Assembly: GCF_042660285.1 (NCBI RefSeq)
Contig: NZ_JBHSTP010000002.1
Span: forward strand, 124,001-188,000
DNA: 64,000 nucleotides
Direction: 5' to 3'
From: Luethyella okanaganae
GTDB taxonomy: Bacteria > Actinomycetota > Actinomycetes > Actinomycetales > Microbacteriaceae
Made by a program: the position numbers and the translations under genes. Positions 52,719 to 60,171 of this stretch are shown in pieces; the first letter of the stretch is position 1, and every line of letters starts with the position of its first letter. The notes under the pieces were generated by a model, which saw only the letters and a list, made by a program, of their open reading frames with translations, was not told the origin of the DNA and did no database searches.

Positions 52719-53215
52719 GCACCCCGTTCATCGGAGAGATCAGGCTGTTCGGAGGCAATTTCGCGCCCGCCGGCTGGGCCTTCTGCAATGGACAGCTCAT
52801 GTCCATCGCCGAGAACGATGTCCTCTTCACGCTCATTGGAACCACCTACGGCGGTGACGGACAGCAGACATTCGGGCTCCCCAATCTGCAATCGCGTTTT
52901 CCCAGGCACGCGAGCAGCGGCCTCCCGCTCGGACAGGCCTCCGGAACCGAAAGCGTGACGCTGACATCGGCCCAGATTCCCCCGCACAGCCATACGGCCC
53001 TCGCCGCGACCGGAGCGGCGGCGACGGGCGATCCGAGCAACGCGAGCTGGGCAGCCTGGCCCGATGTGCCCTACAGCACGGTCGCACCAACGGTGGCCAT
53101 GAATGCCGCCGCGATCTCTCCGAGCGGCGCGAACCGGCCGCACGACAATATGTCGCCGTACCTCGCCGTGAGCTTCATCATCTCGCTCTTCGGCATCTTC
53201 CCGACGCAGAACTGA
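52715..53215 (+). CDS. Phage-tail-collar (MdpB-like) protein 1
   Basis: 166 residues. The N-terminal collar domain reads PFIGEIRLFGGNFAP, WAFCNGQL, YGGDGQQTFGLPNL; the middle has PPHSH, and the end has NMSPYLAVSFIISLFGIFP. No signal peptide. It shares all these blocks with the next two proteins. Tail-collar proteins of bacteria, including the microcystin-related MdpB, have no settled function; phage relatives form tail fibres. Confidence 0.9.
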   Translation: MSTPFIGEIRLFGGNFAPAGWAFCNGQLMSIAENDVLFTLIGTTYGGDGQQTFGLPNLQSRFPRHASSGLPLGQASGTESVTLTSAQIPPHSHTALAATGAAATGDPSNASWAAWPDVPYSTVAPTVAMNAAAISPSGANRPHDNMSPYLAVSFIISLFGIFPTQN

Positions 53216-53227
53216 AAGCGACTGACC

Positions 53228-53722
53228 ATGAGTGAACCCTTCATCGGTGAGATCCGTATGGTCTCCTTCAACTACGCCCCGAAGCGCTGGGCGCTGTGCA
53301 ACGGCCAGCTGCTGCCCATCGCCCAGAACCAGGCACTCTTCTCGTTGCTCGGCACCTACTACGGCGGCAACGGCCAGACGACCTTCGCCCTTCCCGACCT
53401 CCGGGAGCGCATCCCCCTGCATGTCGGCGCAGGCTTCATCCAGGGGCAGACGGGAGGCGAAGCCGCCCACGTCCTCACGATCGACGAACTCCCGTCGCAC
53501 GCGCACGGCGCGGTCGCCGCGACCACCGCCGACGCGATCTCGCCGTCGAACGCCTACTGGGCAGGGCCGAGGAAGCCCGCCTACGGACCGAACCCCGGCA
53601 CGCCGCTCGCCGCGGCCTCGCTCGCCTCGAGCGGCGGCGGTCAGCCGCACAACAACCTGCCGCCCTACCTCGTCGTCAACTTCGCGATCGCCCTCACCGG
53701 CATCTTCCCGAGCCGCAACTGA
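53228..53722 (+). CDS. Phage-tail-collar (MdpB-like) protein 2
   Basis: 164 residues; same architecture as its neighbours (PFIGEIRMVSFNYAP, WALCNGQLLPI, YGGNGQTTFALPDL, LPSHAHG, NNLPPYLVVNFAIALTGIFP). It starts 12 bp after protein 1. The middle segment, which differs among the three, has an acidic and Ser-rich loop. Confidence 0.9.
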   Translation: MSEPFIGEIRMVSFNYAPKRWALCNGQLLPIAQNQALFSLLGTYYGGNGQTTFALPDLRERIPLHVGAGFIQGQTGGEAAHVLTIDELPSHAHGAVAATTADAISPSNAYWAGPRKPAYGPNPGTPLAAASLASSGGGQPHNNLPPYLVVNFAIALTGIFPSRN

Positions 53723-53773
53723 TGACGACCCGACACATTGCGCAGCTGCGCACCCGAAAGCAAAGGCCAGCAC

Positions 53774-54301
53774 ATGACTGATCCATTCGTCGGCGAGATC
53801 CGAGCCGTCGGGTTCAACTTCGCTCCGACCGGATGGGCGCTCTGCAACGGGCAGCTCCTGCCGATCTCGCAGAACACGGCGCTCTTCTCACTGCTGGGAA
53901 CGAACTACGGCGGCAACGGTCAGACCACCTTCGCACTCCCGAACCTTCAGGGCGCGAGCCCGATCGGCCAGGGTCAGGGGCAGGGGCTCAGCAGCTACGA
54001 CCTCGGTCAGCAGGGCGGGTCGAAGTCCGTGACCCTCCTTTCCGCAGAGATGCCGTCTCACTCTCACGTGGCCCAGGCGGTCGCAGCGCTCGGCACCACG
54101 AGCACACCCAACCAGAACGCGTGGGCCGAGCCGCGCTATGGCAGGGCCGCCGAGCGCAACTACGCAGCGACATCCAACACGACGATGCATCCGCAGTCGA
54201 TCGGCGTGGCCGGGGGTAACCTTCCGCACAACAACATGCCGCCGTACCTGGTCGTGAACTACATCATCGCCATGCAGGGGATCTTCCCTCCCCGCCCATA
54301 G
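53774..54301 (+). CDS. Phage-tail-collar (MdpB-like) protein 3
   Basis: 175 residues; PFVGEIRAVGFNFAP, WALCNGQLLPI, YGGNGQTTFALPNL, MPSHSH, NNMPPYLVVNYIIAMQGIFP. AAAGG precedes the ATG. It is the longest of the three, with an extra Gln/Gly-rich loop (GQGQGQG). Last gene of the run; long hairpins follow. Confidence 0.9.
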   Translation: MTDPFVGEIRAVGFNFAPTGWALCNGQLLPISQNTALFSLLGTNYGGNGQTTFALPNLQGASPIGQGQGQGLSSYDLGQQGGSKSVTLLSAEMPSHSHVAQAVAALGTTSTPNQNAWAEPRYGRAAERNYAATSNTTMHPQSIGVAGGNLPHNNMPPYLVVNYIIAMQGIFPPRP

Positions 54302-54350
54302 CGCTCGCCCCCCTCGCTCGCCCCCCTCGCCCCCCTCGCGCCCCCCTCGC

Positions 54351-54418
54351 CGAATGTGGCCTCTTCCGACGAGTATGTCCGGTATGTGGGGCACGGTCGT
54401 CGGAAAAGGACACATTCG
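54351..54418. terminator. Long hairpin after the tail-collar operon
   Basis: Arms 54351-54372 and 54397-54418 pair at 20 of 22 positions around a 24-nt loop. A C-rich run of CTCGCCCCC-like units (54302-54350) precedes it. It lies between the stop of collar protein 3 and the convergent clpB, so termination is likely. Confidence 0.65.
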
Positions 54419-54472
54419 CGAACCGAGGCTACGGTCGCAGCCCTCACCCCCAACCCCCGTCCCCCTTCCCCC

Positions 54473-54508
54473 GTGCCTCCCACTCCCCCCGTGCCTCCCA
54501 CTCCCCCC
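54473..54508. repeat. 18-bp tandem duplication next to the hairpin element
   Basis: GTGCCTCCCACTCCCCCC occurs at 54473-54490 and 54491-54508. It forms the pyrimidine-rich flank of the hairpin element that follows. Confidence 0.85.
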
Positions 54509-54563
54509 GAGACTGCGTGAATCGTCGAAAAGCAGGCTCTTTTCGACGATTCACGCAGTCTCG
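54508..54563. repeat. 56-bp hairpin element, copy 1
   Basis: Perfect 25-nt arms (54508-54532 and 54539-54563) with loop CAGGCT. The right arm holds TTTTCGACGATTCACGCAG. The whole element matches the reverse complement of copy 2 at 54 of 56 positions. It is at the 3' side of clpB. Confidence 0.92.
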
Positions 54564-54568
54564 CGCAA

Positions 54569-54593
54569 GGGGGAAAAGGGGGAGGGGCGGGGG
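54569..54593 (+). other. G-quadruplex-type tract
   Basis: Four G-runs of 5, 5, 4 and 5 on the plus strand, separated by AAAA, A and C, adjoin copy 1 and end at the last base before the clpB stop codon. Confidence 0.6.
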
Positions 54594-56729
54594 CTACACG
54601 ACCGTAAGCCCCTCGCCGCCCTCAGCGAGATCAACCCGAACGGTGTCGCCGTCGCGGATCGTTCCTGAGAGCAATGCCCGTGCGAGGCGGTCGTCGATCT
54701 CGTGCTGCATGAGCCTTCGCAACGGTCGCGCCCCATAGACGGGATCGTAGCCGCGTTCGGCGAGCCAGCTCCGAGCATCCGGGGTCACGGCGAGCTCCAG
54801 GCGCCGCTCGCCGAGCCTGCGAGACAGCCGGTCGATGTAGAGCTCGACGATCTCGCCCAGTTCCTCGTGCGACAGAGCGGAGAAGACGACGATGTCGTCG
54901 AGCCGGTTGATGAACTCGGGCTTGAACGCCTGTCGCACGAGTTGCTGCACGGCCTGCTCCTTCTCATCCTGCGACAGGCTTGGGTCGACAAGGATCGGAG
55001 AGCCGAGATTTGAGGTGAGAACCAGGATGACGTTGCGGAAGTCGACCGTTCGTCCCTGCCCATCCGTCAAGCGCCCGTCGTCGAGCACCTGCAGCAGCAC
55101 ATCGAAGACCTCAGGGTGAGCCTTCTCGACCTCGTCGAGCAGGATCACTGAGTAAGGACGTCGGCGCACCGCCTCGGTGAGCTGCCCGCCCTGCTCGTAG
55201 CCGACGTAACCGGGGGGAGCGCCGACGAGGCGGGAGACGGAGAACTTCTCGCCATACTCGCTCATATCGATGCGCACCATGGCCTTCTCATCGTCGAAGA
55301 GAAACTCGGCGAGCGCCTTGGCGAGTTCGGTCTTGCCCACACCCGTCGGGCCGAGAAACAGGAAAGACCCTGTCGGACGGTCAGGGTCCGAGACCCCTGC
55401 GCGAGTGCGGCGCACGGCGTCGGCCACGGCGTTCACGGCGCGCTTCTGACCGATGAGCCGCTTGCCGAGCTCACTCTCGAGATGGAGCAGCTTCTCGGTC
55501 TCGCCCTGCAACAGGCGGCCGACCGGGATGCCGGTCCAGGCGGCGATGACGGCGGCGATATCCTCGGCAGTCACCTGATCGTTGACCATGAGCGGACCAT
55601 CGCTCTCGATCTGCTCCGCGACGGCGAGTTCCCGCTCGATCACCGGGATATCGCCGTAGAGCAGGCGGCTCGCGCGCTCGAGGTCGCCTTCACGCTGCGC
55701 ACGATCGGCGTTCACACGCGCTTCGTCGAGCCGACCCTTGAGTTCACCGACGCGGTTGAGCGATGCACGCTCCTTGTCCCAGCGCGCCTGCAGTTCGGCG
55801 AGTCGCTCCTCCCGCTCGTGCAGGTCCTCTCGCAGCTTCTCGAGTCGCTGCTTAGACGCGTCGTCTTTCTCCTTCTTGAGCGCGAGCTCCTCTAGCTTGA
55901 GCCGGTCCACCCCGCGCCGCAGCTCGTCGATCTCGACAGGAGCCGAGTCGATCTCCATGCGCAGGCGGCTCGCAGCCTCGTCGATGAGATCGATCGCCTT
56001 GTCTGGCAGCTGGCGGGCGGTGATGTAGCGATTGCTGAGGGATGCCGCGGCGACGAGCGCGCTGTCGGCAATGGCGACCTTGTGATGCGCCTCGTACCGC
56101 TCCTTGAGTCCGCGCAGGATCGCGATCGTGTCCTCGACGCTGGGCTCGCCCACGAAGACCTGCTGGAAGCGCCGCTCGAGCGCGGCGTCCTTCTCGATGA
56201 ACTCGCGGTATTCATCGAGCGTCGTCGCACCGATGAGTCGTAGCTCACCACGGGCGAGCATCGGTTTGAGCATGTTGGAGGCCGCGACGGATCCCTCGCC
56301 ACCGCCGGCGCCCATGAGGGTGTGCAGTTCGTCGACGAAGGTGATGATCTGGCCGTCGGCGTCGTTGATCTCCTTGAGCACGGCCTTGAGTCGTTCTTCG
56401 AACTGACCCCGGTACATAGCACCGGCCACGAGTGCGGCGAGGTCGAGCGCAACGAGCTGCTTTCCTTTGAGGGACTCGGCGACGTCGCCGGCGACGATGC
56501 GCTGGGCAAGGCCTTCTACCACGGCGGTCTTGCCGACGCCCGGCTCGCCGATGAGCACTGGATTGTTCTTGGTGCGCCGGGTCAGCACCTGGCTGACCCG
56601 CCGAATCTCAGCGTCGCGCCCGATCACGGGATCGAGTTTGCCGCTCTTCGCTATCTCCGTAAGGTTCACGCCATACTGCTCGAGGGCGCTCTTGGCTTCT
56701 TCTTGCGGAGGCTGTTGCCCTGGCTGCAT
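54594..56729 (-). CDS. clpB: ClpB-type disaggregase without the N-terminal domain
   Basis: 711 residues against about 860 for full ClpB. The chain starts directly at the linker before the first AAA+ domain (Walker A GEPGVGKTA, 61-69), has the coiled-coil middle domain (about 270-390) and a second AAA+ domain (Walker A GPTGVGKTE from 460). No IGF/L-type ClpP loop is seen, so it is a disaggregase, acting with DnaK, and not a protease partner. GAAAGGA precedes the ATG. A HAIR operator lies upstream, so it is probably repressed by HspR and induced by heat. The missing N-domain may be normal in this family. Confidence 0.93.
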   Translation of the reverse strand: MQPGQQPPQEEAKSALEQYGVNLTEIAKSGKLDPVIGRDAEIRRVSQVLTRRTKNNPVLIGEPGVGKTAVVEGLAQRIVAGDVAESLKGKQLVALDLAALVAGAMYRGQFEERLKAVLKEINDADGQIITFVDELHTLMGAGGGEGSVAASNMLKPMLARGELRLIGATTLDEYREFIEKDAALERRFQQVFVGEPSVEDTIAILRGLKERYEAHHKVAIADSALVAAASLSNRYITARQLPDKAIDLIDEAASRLRMEIDSAPVEIDELRRGVDRLKLEELALKKEKDDASKQRLEKLREDLHEREERLAELQARWDKERASLNRVGELKGRLDEARVNADRAQREGDLERASRLLYGDIPVIERELAVAEQIESDGPLMVNDQVTAEDIAAVIAAWTGIPVGRLLQGETEKLLHLESELGKRLIGQKRAVNAVADAVRRTRAGVSDPDRPTGSFLFLGPTGVGKTELAKALAEFLFDDEKAMVRIDMSEYGEKFSVSRLVGAPPGYVGYEQGGQLTEAVRRRPYSVILLDEVEKAHPEVFDVLLQVLDDGRLTDGQGRTVDFRNVILVLTSNLGSPILVDPSLSQDEKEQAVQQLVRQAFKPEFINRLDDIVVFSALSHEELGEIVELYIDRLSRRLGERRLELAVTPDARSWLAERGYDPVYGARPLRRLMQHEIDDRLARALLSGTIRDGDTVRVDLAEGGEGLTVV

Positions 56730-56745
56730 TAGCGAATTCCTTTCA

Positions 56746-56770
56746 AAGTTGAGTCGATATGACTCAACTT
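56746..56770. promoter_or_regulatory. HspR-associated inverted repeat (HAIR) before clpB
   Basis: AAGTTGAGTC and GACTCAACTT form a perfect 10-5-10 inverted repeat. Its core GTTGAGT-N7-ACTCAAC fits the HAIR consensus CTTGAGT-N7-ACTCAAG except for the outermost base of each half. It is 17 bp before the clpB start codon. Confidence 0.85.
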
Positions 56771-56830
56771 TATCAAGCGCGACGCGGTTTCGCCAGACCT
56801 CTCTCTTCTTCCCTCACCCTCACCGCCTTC

Positions 56831-56890
56831 CTCGAGACTGCATGAATCGTCGAAAAGAGCCTCCTTTTCGACGATTCACGCAGTCTCGAG
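56831..56890. repeat. Hairpin element, copy 2 (inverted)
   Basis: 27-nt arms (56831-56857 and 56864-56890), one mismatch, loop AGCCTC. The loop region matches the reverse complement of the copy 1 loop except for one base, so the two copies lie in opposite orientation around clpB. A G-rich tract (56890-56926) follows, as after copy 1. Confidence 0.92.
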
Positions 56891-57002
56891 GGGGAGGGAG
56901 GGGAGATAGGGAGGAGAGGGGGTGGGCGCGCGGCGGATGAAAGGATGGACGAATGCGGGGGAAACAGAGACGGATGCGGGAGACGCAGAGAGGATGGACG
57001 GA

Positions 57003-58160
57003 ATGACGGCACAGCACATCGAGGTGGCCGTCGTGGGGCTCGGCGCAATGGGGGCGAGCGCCCTCTGGCGACTCGCCGAACACGGCGTCGCCGCCGTCGG
57101 CTTCGAGCAGTTCGCCGTCGGCCACGCGCTCGGGTCCACGCACGGAGCGACCCGGCTCTACCGTGAGGCCTGCCTCGAACACCCCGATCTCACCCCTGTC
57201 GCACAGCTTTCGCGTGAGCTGTTCCGCGAACTCGAGGAACACAGCGGTGAGGAGTTGTTGCGAATGACCGGCGGCGTGATGATCGGGCGGGAGGACTCCG
57301 ACGTGGTGCGCGGGACGCTCGCCGCGGCATCCGCCCATGGGGTCGAGACCGCCCGCATCGGCAGCGCCGAGCTCTCCGAACGCTACCCCCAACACGCCGG
57401 CCTCGACCCGGACGATGTCGGAGTGCTCGTGCCGGGCGCTGGGATCGCATTTCCCGAGGCAACCGTGGTCGCGGCCGTCGCACGCGCTCGGGCGCTCGGC
57501 GCTCGCACCATCGAGAACACGCGAGTGCTCGAAGTCGACCCCGGCGACGACGACGTGCGCATCCGCACCGCTGAGGGCGAGTGGATCGCCGATCGCGTGA
57601 TTCTCACCCAGGGAGCATGGCTCGCCGCCGCCGTTCCCGGTCTGCGACTGCAGCCGGTGCGCACCCCGATGACCTGGTTCGAGCCGAAGGCGGGGGGCGA
57701 CGACTACCGAATCGAACGATTCCCCGTCTTCGTGCGCCAGCTCGGCCTGCGAGATGTGCTCTGGGGCCACGGCTCCGTCGGTACAGGAGCCCACGGCGAC
57801 CTCGTCAAGACGGGAGTCGGCGATATCTGGCACGAGCGTGCGACCCTCGATCCCGACCGGATGGATCGAGGAGTGCGGTCGAGCGACTGGAGCGAGGTGG
57901 CCGGGCTCATGCGCACGGCCCTGCCGGGTATCGATCCCGCGCCCGCGCGCGTTGACCCATGCATGATCACCCTCTCCCCCGACGACCAGTTCGTCGTCGG
58001 CCACTCACCGCTCCACCGTCGTATGGTGGTGGGCGGTGGCGACAGCGGCCACGCGTTCAAACACGCACCCGCGCTCGGCGAAATCCTCGCCAGGGCGGCC
58101 ATCGGCCTCGAACAGTCCATCGAGACGGGCTTCATGGATCCCCGGCGATTCTCCGTCTGA
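57003..58160 (+). CDS. FAD-dependent amine oxidase (sarcosine/N-methyl-amino-acid oxidase type)
   Basis: 385 residues. The dinucleotide motif is VVGLGAMGAS, followed by GSTHGATRLYREA, typical of monomeric sarcosine oxidase and N-methyltryptophan oxidase (SolA). A Cys in VDPCMITLSPDDQF occupies the position of the covalent FAD attachment in that family. The amine substrate is unknown. The ATG at 57003 has GAGAGGA upstream; ATGs at 56922 and 56994 are alternatives but add a charged tail. A Ddn-like gene follows 26 bp downstream. Confidence 0.9.
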   Translation: MTAQHIEVAVVGLGAMGASALWRLAEHGVAAVGFEQFAVGHALGSTHGATRLYREACLEHPDLTPVAQLSRELFRELEEHSGEELLRMTGGVMIGREDSDVVRGTLAAASAHGVETARIGSAELSERYPQHAGLDPDDVGVLVPGAGIAFPEATVVAAVARARALGARTIENTRVLEVDPGDDDVRIRTAEGEWIADRVILTQGAWLAAAVPGLRLQPVRTPMTWFEPKAGGDDYRIERFPVFVRQLGLRDVLWGHGSVGTGAHGDLVKTGVGDIWHERATLDPDRMDRGVRSSDWSEVAGLMRTALPGIDPAPARVDPCMITLSPDDQFVVGHSPLHRRMVVGGGDSGHAFKHAPALGEILARAAIGLEQSIETGFMDPRRFSV

Positions 58161-58186
58161 GCGCGACGACACGAAGGAGCGAACGA

Positions 58187-58627
58187 ATGCCACTCACGGG
58201 CGAGTACGAGCGTGGAACGGCCGACTGGGCCAGCGAGCAGGTCGAGACCTACGAGTCGTCCGGCGGCACGGCAGGCACCACGATGCGCGGTCGACCGGTG
58301 GTCGTGCTCACCTCGGTGGGCGCGAAGTCCGGCAAGCTGCGCAAGGTTCCGCTCATGCGCGTCGAGCATGACGGCGATTACGCTGTCGTCGCCTCGCTCG
58401 GCGGAGCGCCGAAACATCCCGTGTGGTACTACAACCTCGTGACCAACCCGCACGTCGAGCTGCAGGACGGCCCGGAGAAGCACGATTACGACGCACGGGA
58501 ACTCTTCGGCGACGAGAAGGCGGTCTGGTGGGCGCGCGCGGTCGCAGCCTGGCCAGACTACGAGATCTACCAGAAGAAGACGGCGCGCGCCATTCCGGTG
58601 TTCCTCCTCGCCCGCCGAGCGGAATGA
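58187..58627 (+). CDS. Deazaflavin (F420)-dependent nitroreductase, Ddn family
   Basis: 146 residues, split beta-barrel. MRGRPVVVLTSVGAKSGKLRKVPL is the F420 phosphate-binding stretch of the Ddn/FDOR-A family, and PVWYYNLVTNPHVELQDG is typical. Natural substrates are quinones or unsaturated compounds. AAGGAG precedes the ATG. With the LLM/cofE/cofC operon it confirms that the organism uses F420. It may act with the amine oxidase before it. Confidence 0.92.
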   Translation: MPLTGEYERGTADWASEQVETYESSGGTAGTTMRGRPVVVLTSVGAKSGKLRKVPLMRVEHDGDYAVVASLGGAPKHPVWYYNLVTNPHVELQDGPEKHDYDARELFGDEKAVWWARAVAAWPDYEIYQKKTARAIPVFLLARRAE

Positions 58628-58728
58628 ACCGGATCACGAGAGTGACGGCGCGGCACATCCGAAGGCCGTCGCGCGACGCTCGTCGGATTCTCAGCTTGAC
58701 GTAACCCTCACCCCTTACGATGGGTGCA

Positions 58729-58776
58729 ATGAGTGCGCCTAATCGGGCTGCCGCCGCAGCGAGAGTTCGCCCATGA
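58729..58776 (+). CDS. Possible 14-residue leader peptide
   Basis: ATG at 58729, 7 nt after TACGAT (58716-58721), opens MSAPNRAAAARVRP and stops at TGA 58774-58776. The stop overlaps the ATG of the next gene (ATGA). No Shine-Dalgarno sequence lies before either start, so coupled translation after a leaderless start would explain expression of the next gene. Confidence 0.4.
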   Translation: MSAPNRAAAAARVRP

Positions 58777-60143
58777 TCCGCCAACCTCAGACCCGTCGAT
58801 CACAGACCGGTCCCGTGCCGTCAGACACCCCACCGCCTGACAAGCGGCGTTCGGCGGCACTCAGGCATATCGGCAAGCGTCTCCCGCCGAACGCTCGGGC
58901 GCGACTGTGGGCCTGGATGCAGCGGCCCAGGACACTGCTCTGGGGCTTCGTCGCGTTGCATCTGCTCTTCCTCGGCGCGATGCTCCCGACGATGATCGAC
59001 GGTGGGACGATGGGCGACCTGCCGCTCTACCGGCGTTGGGCGATGGACGCCATCGAGAGCGGCTCATGGCCCGGCATAGACTTCGAATGGGTCTACCCGA
59101 TCGGCGCACTGGCGCCGATCGTTCTGCCCAACATCTTCGGCTCGGCCCTTTACCTGACGGTCTGGTTCCTGCTGCTCACCACGGTGAACGCGGCCTCGAT
59201 CTGGGTGATCACCGACGGCGGACGACGTGCCGCAGGCTTCACGGCCGCCTGGTGGTGGATGCTCATCCTGCTTCTGCTCTCGCCGGTGGCCCTGCTCAGG
59301 CTCGAGGGATTCACCGCCCCTCTCGTCATCATCGCGATCGTGCTGCTGGCGCGTCGCCCCGTCGTGGCATCCTTCATGCTCGCAGCCGCCACTTGGATCA
59401 AGGTCTGGCCGGCCGCCGTCATCCTGGCCGCGATCACGGCGGGCGTGCGCCGCAGGGCGATCATCGTCACGACCGCCCTCTTCTCACTCGGGGTAGCGGG
59501 CGCCGTCTGGGCGGCGGGAGGGCTCTCCTTCCTCGCTGGCTTCGCGACGATGCAGTCCGACCGAGCCTTGCAGCTCGAAGCACCCGTCGCTACACCCTGG
59601 CTCTGGATGGCGATCGCCGGGGTTCCGAAAACTCGCGTCTACCAGAACTACAACATCGCGACGCGGGAGGTCACCGGGCCAGGCGATGTCGCAGCGATCG
59701 CCGTGCTCACCCCGCTCATGCTCGCGGTCGTCGCAGCCATCGCGATCTTCGTCGTCTGGGCGAAGCAGCGTGGAGCGGACCCGCAGCGCCTGCTGCTCGT
59801 GGGCGCCCTCGGACTGACGAGCGCGTTCGTGGTCTTCAACAAGGTCGGCTCGCCGCAGTACATGCTGTGGCTCGCGCCCATCGTGGCCGTCGGACTCGTG
59901 AGCAGCTGGCCCCACTGGCGGGCCCCGGTGCTGCTGCTCACGGTGATCGCCACGCTCACAACCCTCGTCTTCCCGATCTTCTATCTCGCTCTGATCGACC
60001 TCAATCCGATCGTCGCCGGAGTGCTCACGGCGCGCAACGCCCTGCTCGTGGTGCTGCTCGGATGGTGCATCCGCGAACTCTGGATCATGGCAAGACGCGG
60101 GCGGGCGGGCGCCGCGATCGATGCTCTGGATCCTGTGGCCTGA
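58773..60143 (+). CDS. GT87-type membrane mannosyltransferase
   Basis: 456 residues: a ~50-residue charged N-terminus then about twelve helices. The outer loop after helix 1 has DLPLYRRW and GIDFEWVYPIG, matching the acidic catalytic motif of GT87 (PimE-like, DUF2029) enzymes, which transfer mannose from polyprenyl phosphate to lipids. The acceptor is unknown. The start overlaps a short leader ORF. Confidence 0.85.
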   Translation: MIRQPQTRRSQTGPVPSDTPPPDKRRSAALRHIGKRLPPNARARLWAWMQRPRTLLWGFVALHLLFLGAMLPTMIDGGTMGDLPLYRRWAMDAIESGSWPGIDFEWVYPIGALAPIVLPNIFGSALYLTVWFLLLTTVNAASIWVITDGGRRAAGFTAAWWWMLILLLLSPVALLRLEGFTAPLVIIAIVLLARRPVVASFMLAAATWIKVWPAAVILAAITAGVRRRAIIVTTALFSLGVAGAVWAAGGLSFLAGFATMQSDRALQLEAPVATPWLWMAIAGVPKTRVYQNYNIATREVTGPGDVAAIAVLTPLMLAVVAAIAIFVVWAKQRGADPQRLLLVGALGLTSAFVVFNKVGSPQYMLWLAPIVAVGLVSSWPHWRAPVLLLTVIATLTTLVFPIFYLALIDLNPIVAGVLTARNALLVVLLGWCIRELWIMARRGRAGAAIDALDPVA

Positions 60144-60171
60144 AAAGGACTCCCCGGCGTCCGCGGGGGAT

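Noticed and set aside
52715..54301. Prophage or contractile tailocin
   Set aside because: Only collar-domain proteins occur; there is no terminase, capsid, sheath, tube, baseplate, integrase or lysis gene within the window.
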